A DNA stretch of 64,000 nucleotides, from positions 146,429 to 210,428 of the forward strand of contig JAPWHL010000005.1 in assembly GCA_027214255.1 (NCBI GenBank). The letters are read 5' to 3'. Source of the stretch: Roseovarius aestuarii (GTDB taxonomy: Bacteria > Pseudomonadota > Alphaproteobacteria > Rhodobacterales > Rhodobacteraceae). The notes under the pieces are model-generated. The model did not search any database, was not told where the DNA came from, and saw only the letters and a list, made by a program, of their open reading frames with translations. Positions 7,206 to 15,516 of the stretch are shown piece after piece. The stretch's first letter is position 1. The number at the start of each line of letters is the position of its first letter. Position numbers and translations under genes: made by a program.

Positions 7206-8456
7206 TTAGTGGAGATTGGGCTGGTTGCCCTGACCTTTTTCGTCGATCATATGGCCGCTGATGAAGCGGTCGAGGCGCATTTCGCGGGCCACTTCGTGAG
7301 GCGTGTCCTTGGCCAGCAGATGGGCGTAGCACAGACCGCTGGCGGGGGTTGCCTTGAAACCGCCGTAGCACCAGCCACCGTTGAAATAGAGGCCCTTGAT
7401 GTCGGTGCGGTCGATGAAGGGTGAGCCGTCCATCGACATGTCCATGACGCCGCCCCAGCTGCGCAGCAGGCGGGCGCGGCCAATGATGGGCATGATCGCC
7501 ATACCGCCTTCGGCCACGTCCTCGACCACGGGCAGGTTGCCACGCTGGGCGTAGGAATTGTACCCGTCGATGTCACCGCCAAAGACCAGGCCGCCCTTGT
7601 CGGACTGGCTAACATAGAAGTGACCCGCGCCAAAAGTGATGACGCCGGGAATCACGGGTTTCAGCCCTTCGGTGACGAAGGCCTGAAGGACGTGGGATTC
7701 GATCGGAAGGCGCATACCGGCCATGGCCGCAACGCGACCGGAGGAACCGGCCACGCACATTGCAACCTTGCGCGCGCGGATTGCGCCACGTGACGTTTGC
7801 ACGCCGCGACAGCTGCCGTTTTCAATGTCGATGCCGGTGACTTCGCAGTTCTGGATGATGTCTACGCCCATTGCATCCGCACCGCGCGCAAAACCCCAGG
7901 CCACCGCATCGTGGCGCACCGTACCGCCGCGCCGCTGAAACAGCCCGCCCTTGATTGGGAAGCGGGCGTTGTCGTAATCCAGAAACGGCAGTTCGGCGCG
8001 CAATTGATCGGCCGTGGCATATTCCGCGTCGGCGCCGGCAAGGAACATCGCGTTGGCGCGGCGGATGAAGGCATCGCGTTGATTGTCGGAATGCACAAGA
8101 TTGAGGATAGACCGCTGCGAGATCATCGCATTGTAGTTGAAATCCTGTTCCAACCCCTCCCACAATTTCAATGAGAGTTCATAGAACGGTTCGTTTCCAG
8201 GCAGCATGTAGTTGGAGCGGATAATGGTGGTGTTGCGCCCCACGTTGCCGCCGCCGATCCAGCCCTTTTCGAGGACCGCGATGTTTTTGATTCCGTAGGT
8301 TTTTGCCAGATAATAGGCTGTGGCCAGACCGTGTCCGCCGCCACCGATAATGATGATGTCATATTCGGGCTTGGGATCCGGCTCGCGCCAGACGGGTTTC
8401 CAGCCTTTGTTGCCGGTTAGACCCTCTTTGAGGATGCGAAGTGCGGAATAGCGCAT
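7206..8456 (-). CDS. soxB: Sarcosine oxidase, beta subunit
   Basis: A 416-residue catalytic subunit. The FAD-binding fingerprint IIIIGGGGHGLATAYYL lies near residues 35-50. The RGGTVRHDAVAWGFARGAD segment carries the histidine (family His172/173) to which FMN is covalently attached in characterised enzymes, so covalent flavinylation is expected. The C-terminal MDGSPFIDRTDIKGLYFNGGWCYGGFKATPASG segment matches the family's substrate-side region. It is the first gene of the operon, read divergently from the AraC-type regulator at 8549. No Shine-Dalgarno precedes the ATG, so the transcript may be nearly leaderless. Confidence 0.96.
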   Translation of the reverse strand: MRYSALRILKEGLTGNKGWKPVWREPDPKPEYDIIIIGGGGHGLATAYYLAKTYGIKNIAVLEKGWIGGGNVGRNTTIIRSNYMLPGNEPFYELSLKLWEGLEQDFNYNAMISQRSILNLVHSDNQRDAFIRRANAMFLAGADAEYATADQLRAELPFLDYDNARFPIKGGLFQRRGGTVRHDAVAWGFARGADAMGVDIIQNCEVTGIDIENGSCRGVQTSRGAIRARKVAMCVAGSSGRVAAMAGMRLPIESHVLQAFVTEGLKPVIPGVITFGAGHFYVSQSDKGGLVFGGDIDGYNSYAQRGNLPVVEDVAEGGMAIMPIIGRARLLRSWGGVMDMSMDGSPFIDRTDIKGLYFNGGWCYGGFKATPASGLCYAHLLAKDTPHEVAREMRLDRFISGHMIDEKGQGNQPNLH

Positions 8457-8548
8457 GGGTGACGGTGTCCGATCGTTGAAAGGTTGCGCGCATCATTGCG
8501 CGGCTTGTCCGAATCGACTTTCGTAAAATGGTCGGATACTGTTGTGAA
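8457..8548. promoter_or_regulatory. Divergent control region between soxB and the SouR-like regulator
   Basis: The short gap holds two sets of direct repeats: TTGCGCG at 8484-8490 and 8496-8502 (12 bases apart) and TGTCCGA at 8466 and TGTCCGAATCG at 8506 (40 bases apart). AraC-family activators usually bind direct repeats about two helical turns long, so these are the natural candidates for the operator of the adjacent regulator. Promoter boxes are not clear. Confidence 0.5.
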
Positions 8549-9508
8549 ATGGACATTGATCAAACACGCCCCTCAACGCCACTGCGGGTTGGCATTCTGC
8601 CGATCGCGGAGTTTGCCGTGATGTCCTATGCGGCGACCGTGGAACCGCTGCGCGCGGCCAATCTGTTGGCCGGGGCCCCATTATACGAGGTTGTCCATAT
8701 CGGGCAGGGGCGGGCCTCGGTTCCCAGTTCCGGCGCGGCCGAAGTCTGTACGCAGGCACAGGTCGGTGATGTGCTGAAGCTGGATATGTTGTTCGTGATT
8801 GCAGGAGGTGAGTTGCGGACGCATTCTGACCCGTCGCTGTATCGTTGGCTGTCGCGCATGGGGCGGCAAGGGACGCAATTGGCCGGTGTGTCCGGTGGAC
8901 CACTAATTCTGGCGCGGGCTGGTTTGATGGCGGGGCGGCGCATGACGGTGCATTGGGAATATGCCGAAGCCTTGGCCGAGAGGGCGCCGGAATTGTTACT
9001 GGAGCGCACGCTTTATGTGATCGACCGGGATCGCATGACCTGCGCGGGGGGCACGGCGCCGCTGGATATGATGCATGCGCTGATCGCGCGTCAGCATGGT
9101 GCCGGATTTGCGCGCCGTGTCAGCGACTGGTTCATGCATACCGATATCCGTCCTGCCGTCGGGCCGCAACGGGCGGGTCTGGTAGAGCGGGTGGGATCGC
9201 ATAATGCGGCAATTCTGGACGCGGTCGAGGCGATGGACAATCATATCGCCGATCCGTTGGACCTGACCCAGTTGGCGGGCATCGCGGGCCTGTCGGCGCG
9301 TCAGTTGAACCGGCTGTTTGCGGATCATCTGGGCCAGACAGTGATGCGTTACTACCGTGTCTTGCGCCTAGAGCGCGCGCAAAGCCTGCTGCGCAATTCG
9401 ACTCTGCCGTTGACTCAGATCGCGCTGGCAACCGGGTTTGCCAGTTCGTCCCATTTCAGTCAGGCCTACTTGGCGCAATTCGGCCATGCGCCGTCGAGTT
9501 ATCGGTAA
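8549..9508 (+). CDS. GlxA/SouR-type AraC-family regulator
   Basis: About 319 residues. The N-terminal 190 residues form a DJ-1/PfpI (class I glutamine amidotransferase-like) domain (VGILPIAEFAVMSYAATVEPLRAAN; IAGGELRTH), and the last 100 residues are a double helix-turn-helix AraC domain (LAGIAGLSARQLNRLF; ATGFASSSHFSQAYLAQFGHAPSSYR). The architecture matches GbdR, CdhR and SouR, which sense glycine betaine, carnitine and sarcosine respectively in Pseudomonas. Divergence from soxBDAG argues for a sarcosine-responsive activator. ATG at 8528 is an alternative start; neither has a good Shine-Dalgarno. Confidence 0.88.
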   Translation: MDIDQTRPSTPLRVGILPIAEFAVMSYAATVEPLRAANLLAGAPLYEVVHIGQGRASVPSSGAAEVCTQAQVGDVLKLDMLFVIAGGELRTHSDPSLYRWLSRMGRQGTQLAGVSGGPLILARAGLMAGRRMTVHWEYAEALAERAPELLLERTLYVIDRDRMTCAGGTAPLDMMHALIARQHGAGFARRVSDWFMHTDIRPAVGPQRAGLVERVGSHNAAILDAVEAMDNHIADPLDLTQLAGIAGLSARQLNRLFADHLGQTVMRYYRVLRLERAQSLLRNSTLPLTQIALATGFASSSHFSQAYLAQFGHAPSSYR

Positions 9509-9570
9509 ACGGGTTGGCAATGGGGACGGTGGCGGATTAGGTTGCGGCTGGATCACAGGAGGTTCCGCCC

Positions 9571-10398
9571 ATGTCCCGACCCTTGCACATCGCCTGTCTG
9601 CAAACGCGCGCCATGCCCAGTTTCGACGCCGCGTTGGGGGAATGCCTGCCCTTGGCCGAGCAGGCGATTTCACAAGGCGCTCAGATGGTGTTTTTGCCTG
9701 AATACTGTGGTGGTTTGATGACGGATGGCCCGGCGGTGACGCCGCCTTGTGCGCCTGCAGATGCGCATCCGTTTTTGCAGGCGATGCAGGCATTTGCAGC
9801 CGAACGCGGTATATGGCTAAACCTTGGATCAATCGCGGTGGACGGGCCGGACGGGCGGATCCTGAACCGAGGATTTATGATCGGACCCGAGGGTCAGATT
9901 GTCGGGCAGTACGACAAAATCCACCTGTTCGATATCCAGTTGTCGGAAACCGAGGTGTTCCGTGAAAGTGCGCATGTCAGCCCCGGTGAATGCGCGGTGA
10001 TCCATGATACCCCGCTTGGGCTGATCGGGCATACGATTTGCTATGACCTGCGGTTTGCGCATCTATACCGCGCCTTGGCGCAGGGTGGGGCGGATATTCT
10101 GTGCTGTCCAGCGGCCTTTACGGCCAAGACCGGCGCGGCGCATTGGCATGTCTTGAACCGTGCCCGGGCCATTGAAACCACGCGGTTCGTCGTGTCGGCT
10201 GGCATGACGGGCCCGGTTCCGGGGGGGGGCGAGACATATGGCCATTCCCTGATCGTTGATCCATGGGGCAAGGTTTTGGCCGATGCGGGCGATGCGCCGG
10301 GGGTGATCAGCGCGGTGATCGATTTGGATCAGGTGGCCGAGGTTCAAGGGCGCATTCCCAGTTTGATGAACACCGCCGAGTTTGCTCCCGTCAGCTAG
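9571..10398 (+). CDS. Carbon-nitrogen hydrolase (Nit1/Nit2-like amidase)
   Basis: A 275-residue member of the nitrilase superfamily. All three catalytic residues are visible: Glu in VFLPEYCGG (about residue 42), Lys in YDKIHLFD (about 113) and Cys in HTICYDLRFAHLYRAL (about 154). The KIHLFDI motif and size place it near the deaminated-glutathione/omega-amidase branch, which repairs transamination by-products. An AGGAGG Shine-Dalgarno lies eight bases before the ATG. It follows the regulator gene by 62 bases on the same strand but need not share its regulation. Precise substrate is inferred from family only. Confidence 0.88.
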   Translation: MSRPLHIACLQTRAMPSFDAALGECLPLAEQAISQGAQMVFLPEYCGGLMTDGPAVTPPCAPADAHPFLQAMQAFAAERGIWLNLGSIAVDGPDGRILNRGFMIGPEGQIVGQYDKIHLFDIQLSETEVFRESAHVSPGECAVIHDTPLGLIGHTICYDLRFAHLYRALAQGGADILCCPAAFTAKTGAAHWHVLNRARAIETTRFVVSAGMTGPVPGGGETYGHSLIVDPWGKVLADAGDAPGVISAVIDLDQVAEVQGRIPSLMNTAEFAPVS

Positions 10399-11098
10399 GC
10401 GGTCGCTGCTTGGCGCGATATTTTTGGGCCAGATCATGTGGATCGACCCCACCTAGGTAACGCAATAACAGCAACAGGTTGCGCGCACCACGGCTTAGCC
10501 AGCCTTCGCTTTGATACCGTGCCGCGCTGGTCCGAATCGACAAAGGCAAAGCCACAGGGCGTGCGCCCGGCATCCGGTCAAGAATGCGGGCCAGCGCAAC
10601 ATCCTCCATCAATGGAATGTCTTGATACCCGCCCGCTGCGTCATACATCTTGCGCGATATCAACAGGCCCTGATCGCCATAGGGCAGCGCACACCGGGCC
10701 GCGCGCAGATTGGCCCAACCGGCCACCAGACGCGAGGCCAACCCGCTCGCATCAAAAGATAGTTTGAAATAGGCTGGTGTGCCCTGCGCAATTTGCGCCA
10801 GCACGGCTTTGGACCAGCCTTCCGGCAGGCGGCTGTCAGCATGGATGAACAGTAACCATGCCCCCTGCGCGGCGTCGGCCCCTCGGCGCAGTTGCCCGCC
10901 GCGTGACGCTGACCCTTTGATCACTTCTGCGCCGATGGATTGGGCAATGTGCACAGTGGCGTCTTGTGATCCGCCATCTGAAACCACCAGTTCGCGGATC
11001 AACCCGGCCTCGACCCCCTCCATCAAGTCAGCAGCCAGCGCGGGCAGGGTGTCTTCGGCGTTCCATGTCGGAATCACTACCGATAGCTGTGCGCGCAT
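10391..11098 (-). CDS. Family 2 glycosyltransferase (TIGR04283-like)
   Basis: A 235-residue protein. It begins MRAQLSVVIPTWNAEDTLPAL, the usual GT2 beta strand, and continues with VVSDGGSQDAT and LFIHADSRLP, the DxD-type metal and nucleotide-sugar site. EDVALARIL resembles the acceptor-side ED motif. The length fits the short TIGR04283 group. The frame is open far upstream (to 11821), but that part lies antisense to ygfZ; the ATG at 11098 has AGGGGACGG ahead of it and starts the conserved domain. Its end overlaps the convergent amidase gene by eight bases. Substrate unknown. Confidence 0.85.
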   Translation of the reverse strand: MRAQLSVVIPTWNAEDTLPALAADLMEGVEAGLIRELVVSDGGSQDATVHIAQSIGAEVIKGSASRGGQLRRGADAAQGAWLLFIHADSRLPEGWSKAVLAQIAQGTPAYFKLSFDASGLASRLVAGWANLRAARCALPYGDQGLLISRKMYDAAGGYQDIPLMEDVALARILDRMPGARPVALPLSIRTSAARYQSEGWLSRGARNLLLLLRYLGGVDPHDLAQKYRAKQRPPS

Positions 11099-11167
11099 AA
11101 CCCGTCCCCTGTTGTCACTCGAAGAGCATCCTATATACCACCTACAACACCAAGAGGAGGCCCTGAT

Positions 11168-11914
11168 ATGCGCGCTATTTACCGGATCACCGGGACCGAT
11201 GCCGACAGTTTTCTGCAAGGGCTGATAACAACCGACATCAAGGGGTTGAACAACGGGCTGATCTATACCGCTTTGCTGACTCCCCAAGGCAAGTATCTGG
11301 CTGATTTTTTCCTGTTGCGGGACGATCAGGGGATTTTGCTGGATGTTGCGGCCAGCCATGCAGCGGGATTGATTCAACGCCTGAATATGTACCGTTTGCG
11401 CGCTGATGTCGTGATTTCCGAAACGGGCGTGACGCTGGCGCGCGGCACCGGCCCGGCGCCTGCCGGCGCGTTGCTTGATCCGCGCCATCCCGATATGGGC
11501 TGGCGGGTTTACAGTGATGGTTCGGATCGTGCTGCACAGGACGATGACGGCACCGATTGGGATGCCATCCGCGTGGCCCATTGTATCCCCGAAACCGGGA
11601 TTGAGTTGACGCCTGATAGCTACATTCTTGAAGCCGGGTTCGAGCGTTTGAACGGCGTTGATTTTCGCAAAGGCTGTTATGTCGGCCAAGAGGTAACCGC
11701 CCGGATGAAGCACAAAACCGAGCTGCGCAAAGGTTTGGCCACCGTGCGGGTCAACGGCGCGGCAGAACCGGGCACAAACATCACGGCTGAAGGCAAACCT
11801 GTGGGCGTGCTCTATACGCAATCAGGCGGGCAGGGCATCGCCTATTTGCGGTTTGATCGCGCGCAAGGCGTGATGCAGGCTGGTGGTGCTACGGTGACGT
11901 ATGACGCGGCTTAG
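11168..11914 (+). CDS. ygfZ: YgfZ/GcvT-like folate-binding protein
   Basis: A 248-residue protein with the signature KGCYVGQEV near residue 177, which contains the conserved cysteine of YgfZ proteins. The N-terminal FLQGLITTDI segment and overall size also match. In bacteria YgfZ (IBA57 family) helps maintain certain iron-sulfur enzymes in a folate-dependent way. The GAGGAGG Shine-Dalgarno is seven bases upstream of the ATG. The gene ends in a four-base overlap with the convergent phosphatase gene. Confidence 0.92.
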   Translation: MRAIYRITGTDADSFLQGLITTDIKGLNNGLIYTALLTPQGKYLADFFLLRDDQGILLDVAASHAAGLIQRLNMYRLRADVVISETGVTLARGTGPAPAGALLDPRHPDMGWRVYSDGSDRAAQDDDGTDWDAIRVAHCIPETGIELTPDSYILEAGFERLNGVDFRKGCYVGQEVTARMKHKTELRKGLATVRVNGAAEPGTNITAEGKPVGVLYTQSGGQGIAYLRFDRAQGVMQAGGATVTYDAA

Positions 11915-12621
11915 AACCGCGGTTTGAAGTTTTCCTGAAACGCGGACTGAATGGTCTCGTTGTCATATTCGGTTTCGATCCAGTCTTCAAAACTGATCGG
12001 GCCTTGCTGCGTGCGGGCCTCGTAGAGGTCCAGAATATAGTCCAGCACACCTGTTTTTGAGCTTTTGATATGCAGATATTTAAACGCCAGCATGCGCCGC
12101 GCATCGGACACGGGCCGCCCCTCCATCACCATCAGATAGATAGCCGAGGCAAAGCCGGCGCGATCCGCCCCCGATTTGCAATGCATCACAAAGGGCCGAT
12201 CGATTGTGCGAAACGCTTGGATCAGCGTGCGGATATCTTCGCGCGGGGCCGCATAGCGCGCGTGCAGCGTGCAATTGACCAAGGTGAGGCCCAAGCGGGC
12301 ACAGCTTTCTTCCTCGACCAGATAATGCGCGGCCCCCGCCGCGCCGCGCAGGTTCAAAATGGTGTTGATGCCGCGCGCCTTTAGGTTCTCAAAGCGGCGG
12401 TGCGTCGGCTGGTTCGAGCGATAGACCCCCGGCGCAACCGGATAGAAATTGGTCCAGAACGTGCGCAACACCGCATGGTCAAACCACAAATTGTAAATAT
12501 GGGCCCGACGGCGGTTTTCCGGCGTAGACAGGTCCGTATTGTAGGATTGGCGCAGCGTGCGCTCCCAAGTCGTAGCTCGTTGGGCCAGTCGTTTAATAAG
12601 GGTCATATCGGCCTTGCACAT
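11911..12621 (-). CDS. Tyrosine/dual-specificity phosphatase family protein
   Basis: A 236-residue protein with the P-loop HCKSGADRAG (HCxxGxxR) near residue 148, the defining active site of cysteine phosphatases. The preceding YPVAPGVYRSNQPTHRRFENLKARGINTILNLRG segment is typical of the DSP group that includes bacterial and plant-like enzymes. GAGGG lies nine bases before the ATG; Met6 (12606) is an alternative. Substrate is unknown. It is read convergently with ygfZ and divergently from the aminotransferase at 12747. Confidence 0.85.
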   Translation of the reverse strand: MCKADMTLIKRLAQRATTWERTLRQSYNTDLSTPENRRRAHIYNLWFDHAVLRTFWTNFYPVAPGVYRSNQPTHRRFENLKARGINTILNLRGAAGAAHYLVEEESCARLGLTLVNCTLHARYAAPREDIRTLIQAFRTIDRPFVMHCKSGADRAGFASAIYLMVMEGRPVSDARRMLAFKYLHIKSSKTGVLDYILDLYEARTQQGPISFEDWIETEYDNETIQSAFQENFKPRF

Positions 12622-12746
12622 GTTCAGACGCCCTCATGTATGCGGGCGGGCGTCTCGGCGCAAGCATGGCGGGGGGCGCGTGGGGTGGATTGACGCGGAT
12701 GGGGGCGTTGATAGGGTGCGCAAATCACCCTTTGCGGAGCCCAAGC

Positions 12747-13943
12747 ATGACACATTCTACCGGACGCCCCATTCTGGCCATTCCCGGTCCATCGATTGTG
12801 CCTGACAAGGTGCTGTCGGCCATGCACCGCCCGGCGCCCAACATTTATGAACAGGACATTCAGGACCTCACGGACGGCTTGGTCTGTGATCTCAAGCGGG
12901 TGGCACTGACCGCGTATCATGCGGCAATCTACATTTCCAACGGTCACGGCGCATGGGAGGCGGCGCTGGCCAATGTTGTGGCCCCCGGCGATGCGGTTTT
13001 GGCATTGGCCACCGGGCATTTCGGGCATGGCTGGGCGACGATGGCACGCACGCTGGGCGCGGATGTCACGGTGATCGATTTCGGTACGCAAGCTCCGGTC
13101 GATCCCGACCGGGTCGAGACCGCATTGCGCGCCGATACCACACAGAGGATCAAGGCGGTGATGGTCACGCATGCGGACACGTCCAGCTCGATCCTCAGCG
13201 ATCTCCCCACTTTGCGCGCCGCCATCGACCGGGCGGGGCATCCGGCATTGCTGCTGGTAGATTGTATCGCGTCTTTTGGATGTGACCGGTTTGAAATGGA
13301 CAACTGGGGCGTCGATATCGCGGTCACGGCCAGCCAGAAAGGGCTGATGATGCCGCCCGGACTGGGCTTTGTCTTCTTTTCGGAACGCGCAGCCAAGGCG
13401 CGCGTGGCTTTGCCCCGTGTCAGCCCCTATTGGGATTGGACGCTGCGCGCTGATCCGCAGATGTTCTATCAGTATTTCTTTGGCACGGCCCCCACCCATC
13501 ATCTGTTTGGACTGCGCGCGGCGCTGGACCTGATCCTTGAAGAAGGCATGCCCGCCGTCTGGGCGCGCCACGATGTGCTGGCCCGCGCTATCTGGGCGGC
13601 CTGCTCGGCATGGTCATGCGAGGGGGGCTTGCGTATGAACCTGTCCAATCCGGACCAGCGCAGCCGCGCGGTGACGGCCTTGTCCTTGCCTGCGCCCCTT
13701 GGCACCCAGCTGCGCAAATGGTGTGAAATACAGGCCGGTGTCACTCTGGGCATCGGTTTGGGTATGGCACCTTCGGATGACCCGGCGTGGCATGGGCATT
13801 TTCGCATCGGTCATATGGGCCATATCAACGCACATTCAATTCTGGGAGTGCTGGGGGCGATTGAGGCAGGGCTAAGCGCGTTGGACATCCCCCACGGTGC
13901 CGGTGCCTTGTCCGCGGCAGCCACAGTCATCGCCGAGGGCTGA
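12747..13943 (+). CDS. Class V aminotransferase (alanine/serine-glyoxylate type)
   Basis: A 398-residue PLP enzyme. It begins near GRPILAIPGPSIVPDKVL, the hallmark N-terminus of the alanine-/serine-glyoxylate aminotransferase family. The substrate-side DCIASFGCDRFEMDNWGVDIA stretch precedes the PLP lysine in TASQKGLMMPPGLGFV (about residue 200). The start at 12747 has GGAG nine bases upstream. In the family, glyoxylate is converted to glycine. Together with the sarcosine pathway this would add to glycine supply, though the two loci are not adjacent. Confidence 0.9.
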   Translation: MTHSTGRPILAIPGPSIVPDKVLSAMHRPAPNIYEQDIQDLTDGLVCDLKRVALTAYHAAIYISNGHGAWEAALANVVAPGDAVLALATGHFGHGWATMARTLGADVTVIDFGTQAPVDPDRVETALRADTTQRIKAVMVTHADTSSSILSDLPTLRAAIDRAGHPALLLVDCIASFGCDRFEMDNWGVDIAVTASQKGLMMPPGLGFVFFSERAAKARVALPRVSPYWDWTLRADPQMFYQYFFGTAPTHHLFGLRAALDLILEEGMPAVWARHDVLARAIWAACSAWSCEGGLRMNLSNPDQRSRAVTALSLPAPLGTQLRKWCEIQAGVTLGIGLGMAPSDDPAWHGHFRIGHMGHINAHSILGVLGAIEAGLSALDIPHGAGALSAAATVIAEG

Positions 13944-13984
13944 CACGGCTTCAGACCGGGCCATTGCGTTTACTCCAGCCCGTC

Positions 13985-14005
13985 TTTTTCTTGGTAAAAA
14001 TACCC
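13985..14005 (-). repeat. Copy of the 21-nt intergenic motif
   Basis: Read on the minus strand it is GGGTATTTTTACCAAGAAAA plus one A. It lies alone between the ends of two convergent genes (aminotransferases at 12747 and 14038). A single arm cannot form the hairpin seen at 19716 and 53295. Confidence 0.7.
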
Positions 14006-14037
14006 ATTGCGCCCCTTGGCCGGGGCGCGACCCGTCG

Positions 14038-15150
14038 TCATGCCGCCTGATGTGCCTCGGCCAGAGCGTCAGGTAACGCCTCTGACAACAGGTCCAGATC
14101 TTCGGACCGGCCACAGCTGACGCGGATGCAACGATCCTGAGGGGCAACAAAAGGCATGCGCACGAACAGTCCGCGCACCAGAAGGGCAGCTAGGACAGCA
14201 CGGGCGAAATCGCCGTCTTGCCCGCAATCGATCGCCACGAAATTGGTCGCGGATGGCAAGGCCCGCAGCCCGTTTGCGGCGGCAATTTCGCCAATACGAT
14301 CCCGCGCAGCCGCGATCTTGGCGCATGTCTGCGTCAGCCAGCCGGTGTCGTGCAGCGCGGCCAGTGCCCCGGCCTGTGCGGCACGGTTCATGCCGAAATG
14401 ATTGCGCACCTTCTCAAACTCGCCAATCAGCTCGGCCGGGCCCATGGCATAGCCCACCCGCGCCCCTGCCATGCCATGGGCCTTGGAAAAGGTGCGCATG
14501 CGGATCACGCGGGGATCATGGATGTCGATCTCGGCGGCGGTTCCCGGTGGGGCGCATTCGACATAGGCCTCATCCAACAACAGCAGACAGCGCTTAGGCA
14601 GTCTGTCCAGCGCGCGCGCGACATCCGCGCCTGAATGCCAGCTGCCCATCGGGTTGTCGGGATTGGCAAAGTAGATCAGCTTGGCCCCGGTGGTTTGGGC
14701 GGTGTCGATCAATGCGCCCAGATCCTCGTGATCGTCGCGATAGGCGACCTTGTGCAGAGCGCCGCCATAGCCCGTGACGTGGTAGTTGAATGTCGGATAG
14801 GCTCCGTTCGATGTGACCACACGATCTCCGGGCGCAATCAGCAAGTGCACCAGATAACCCAGCAACCCGTCGATGCCTTCGCCAACAACGATGTTGTCCA
14901 TGGGCACGCCATGATGCGCGGCCAAGGCGCTGCGCAAGTCATGGCTGGTCGGGTCGCCATATTGCCAGATGTCGCCCGCTGCCGCCTGCATCGCGGCGAT
15001 AGCGCGCGGTGACGGGCCAAAAACGTTTTCGTTGGCTCCTATCCGCGCGGCAAACGGCGCGCCGCGCTGGCGTTCTTGCGCTTCGGGGCCGACAAACGGC
15101 ACGCTGGCGGGCAGGGATTGAACAAGAGGGGTGGTGCGTGGATCTGACAT
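14038..15150 (-). CDS. Histidinol-phosphate-type aminotransferase (class I/II)
   Basis: A 370-residue fold type I PLP enzyme. Visible landmarks are ANENVFGPSP (N-terminal arm), PTFNYHVTGYGG, YFANPDNPMGS (Asn/Asp pocket), LLLDEAYVE, and the PLP lysine in RTFSKAHGMAGARVGYAM near residue 230, followed by the phosphate-binding Arg. The layout is that of HisC-like enzymes, which may serve histidine synthesis or aromatic amino acids. No his genes are adjacent, so the HisC assignment is by sequence only. The ATG at 15150 begins the conserved part; a longer frame exists. Confidence 0.87.
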   Translation of the reverse strand: MSDPRTTPLVQSLPASVPFVGPEAQERQRGAPFAARIGANENVFGPSPRAIAAMQAAAGDIWQYGDPTSHDLRSALAAHHGVPMDNIVVGEGIDGLLGYLVHLLIAPGDRVVTSNGAYPTFNYHVTGYGGALHKVAYRDDHEDLGALIDTAQTTGAKLIYFANPDNPMGSWHSGADVARALDRLPKRCLLLLDEAYVECAPPGTAAEIDIHDPRVIRMRTFSKAHGMAGARVGYAMGPAELIGEFEKVRNHFGMNRAAQAGALAALHDTGWLTQTCAKIAAARDRIGEIAAANGLRALPSATNFVAIDCGQDGDFARAVLAALLVRGLFVRMPFVAPQDRCIRVSCGRSEDLDLLSEALPDALAEAHQAA

Positions 15151-15265
15151 GCGCTCAGATAAGGCCAAGCAGCGCCACAGCGCAAGCTCTTGAAACGGGC
15201 TGTTGGTCCGCCTACATGATAATTGCTCGCAACTAGGCCGTTGCACTCTAACAGGAGGGCTGATT

Positions 15266-15430
15266 ATACCCGTTCTTACCCGCCGCGGCTTCATCGCCGC
15301 CTCTCTGGCCGCTGCCAGCACACGCGCCTTGCCCACATTGGCCACACGCCCTGCTGCGCGGCGTGTATTGACGGTGGTTTACGACAAATCCCTTGGCATG
15401 ATGCGCGCGATTGACCGCGTCGTCCCCTGA
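15266..15430 (+). CDS. Possible small Tat-exported protein with an ATA start
   Basis: A short frame encodes LTRRGFIAASLAAAS, a textbook twin-arginine signal, then a Pro/Ala stretch and VVYDKSLGMMRAIDRVVP before the stop. A perfect AGGAGGG Shine-Dalgarno (15253-15259) sits six bases before codon ATA at 15266, exactly where an ATG would be expected. The only standard in-frame start upstream is TTG at 15203, ahead of that Shine-Dalgarno. Either a rare AUA/AUU start is used or the start codon has been lost. About 54 residues. Function unknown. Confidence 0.45.
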   Translation: MPVLTRRGFIAASLAAASTRALPTLATRPAARRVLTVVYDKSLGMMRAIDRVVP

Positions 15431-15473
15431 CGTCTGGCGCCCAAGCGTATTCCGAAACACAGCCCGCTGTCAG

Positions 15474-15509
15474 GCCGGACCGCCACCCCGGGAAAGGGCA
15501 CGGTCCGGC
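15474..15509. terminator. Inverted repeat between convergent genes, near the valS end
   Basis: GCCGGACCG at 15474-15482 pairs perfectly with CGGTCCGGC at 15501-15509. It lies between the small Tat-type gene and the convergent valS stop at 15517, in a position suited to ending both transcripts. No T-run follows. Confidence 0.5.
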
Positions 15510-15516
15510 AATACCG

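Noticed and set aside
11099..11821. N-terminal 241-codon extension of the glycosyltransferase frame
   Set aside because: It is antisense to ygfZ and has no domain; the GT2 domain begins at the ATG at 11098 with its own ribosome site.
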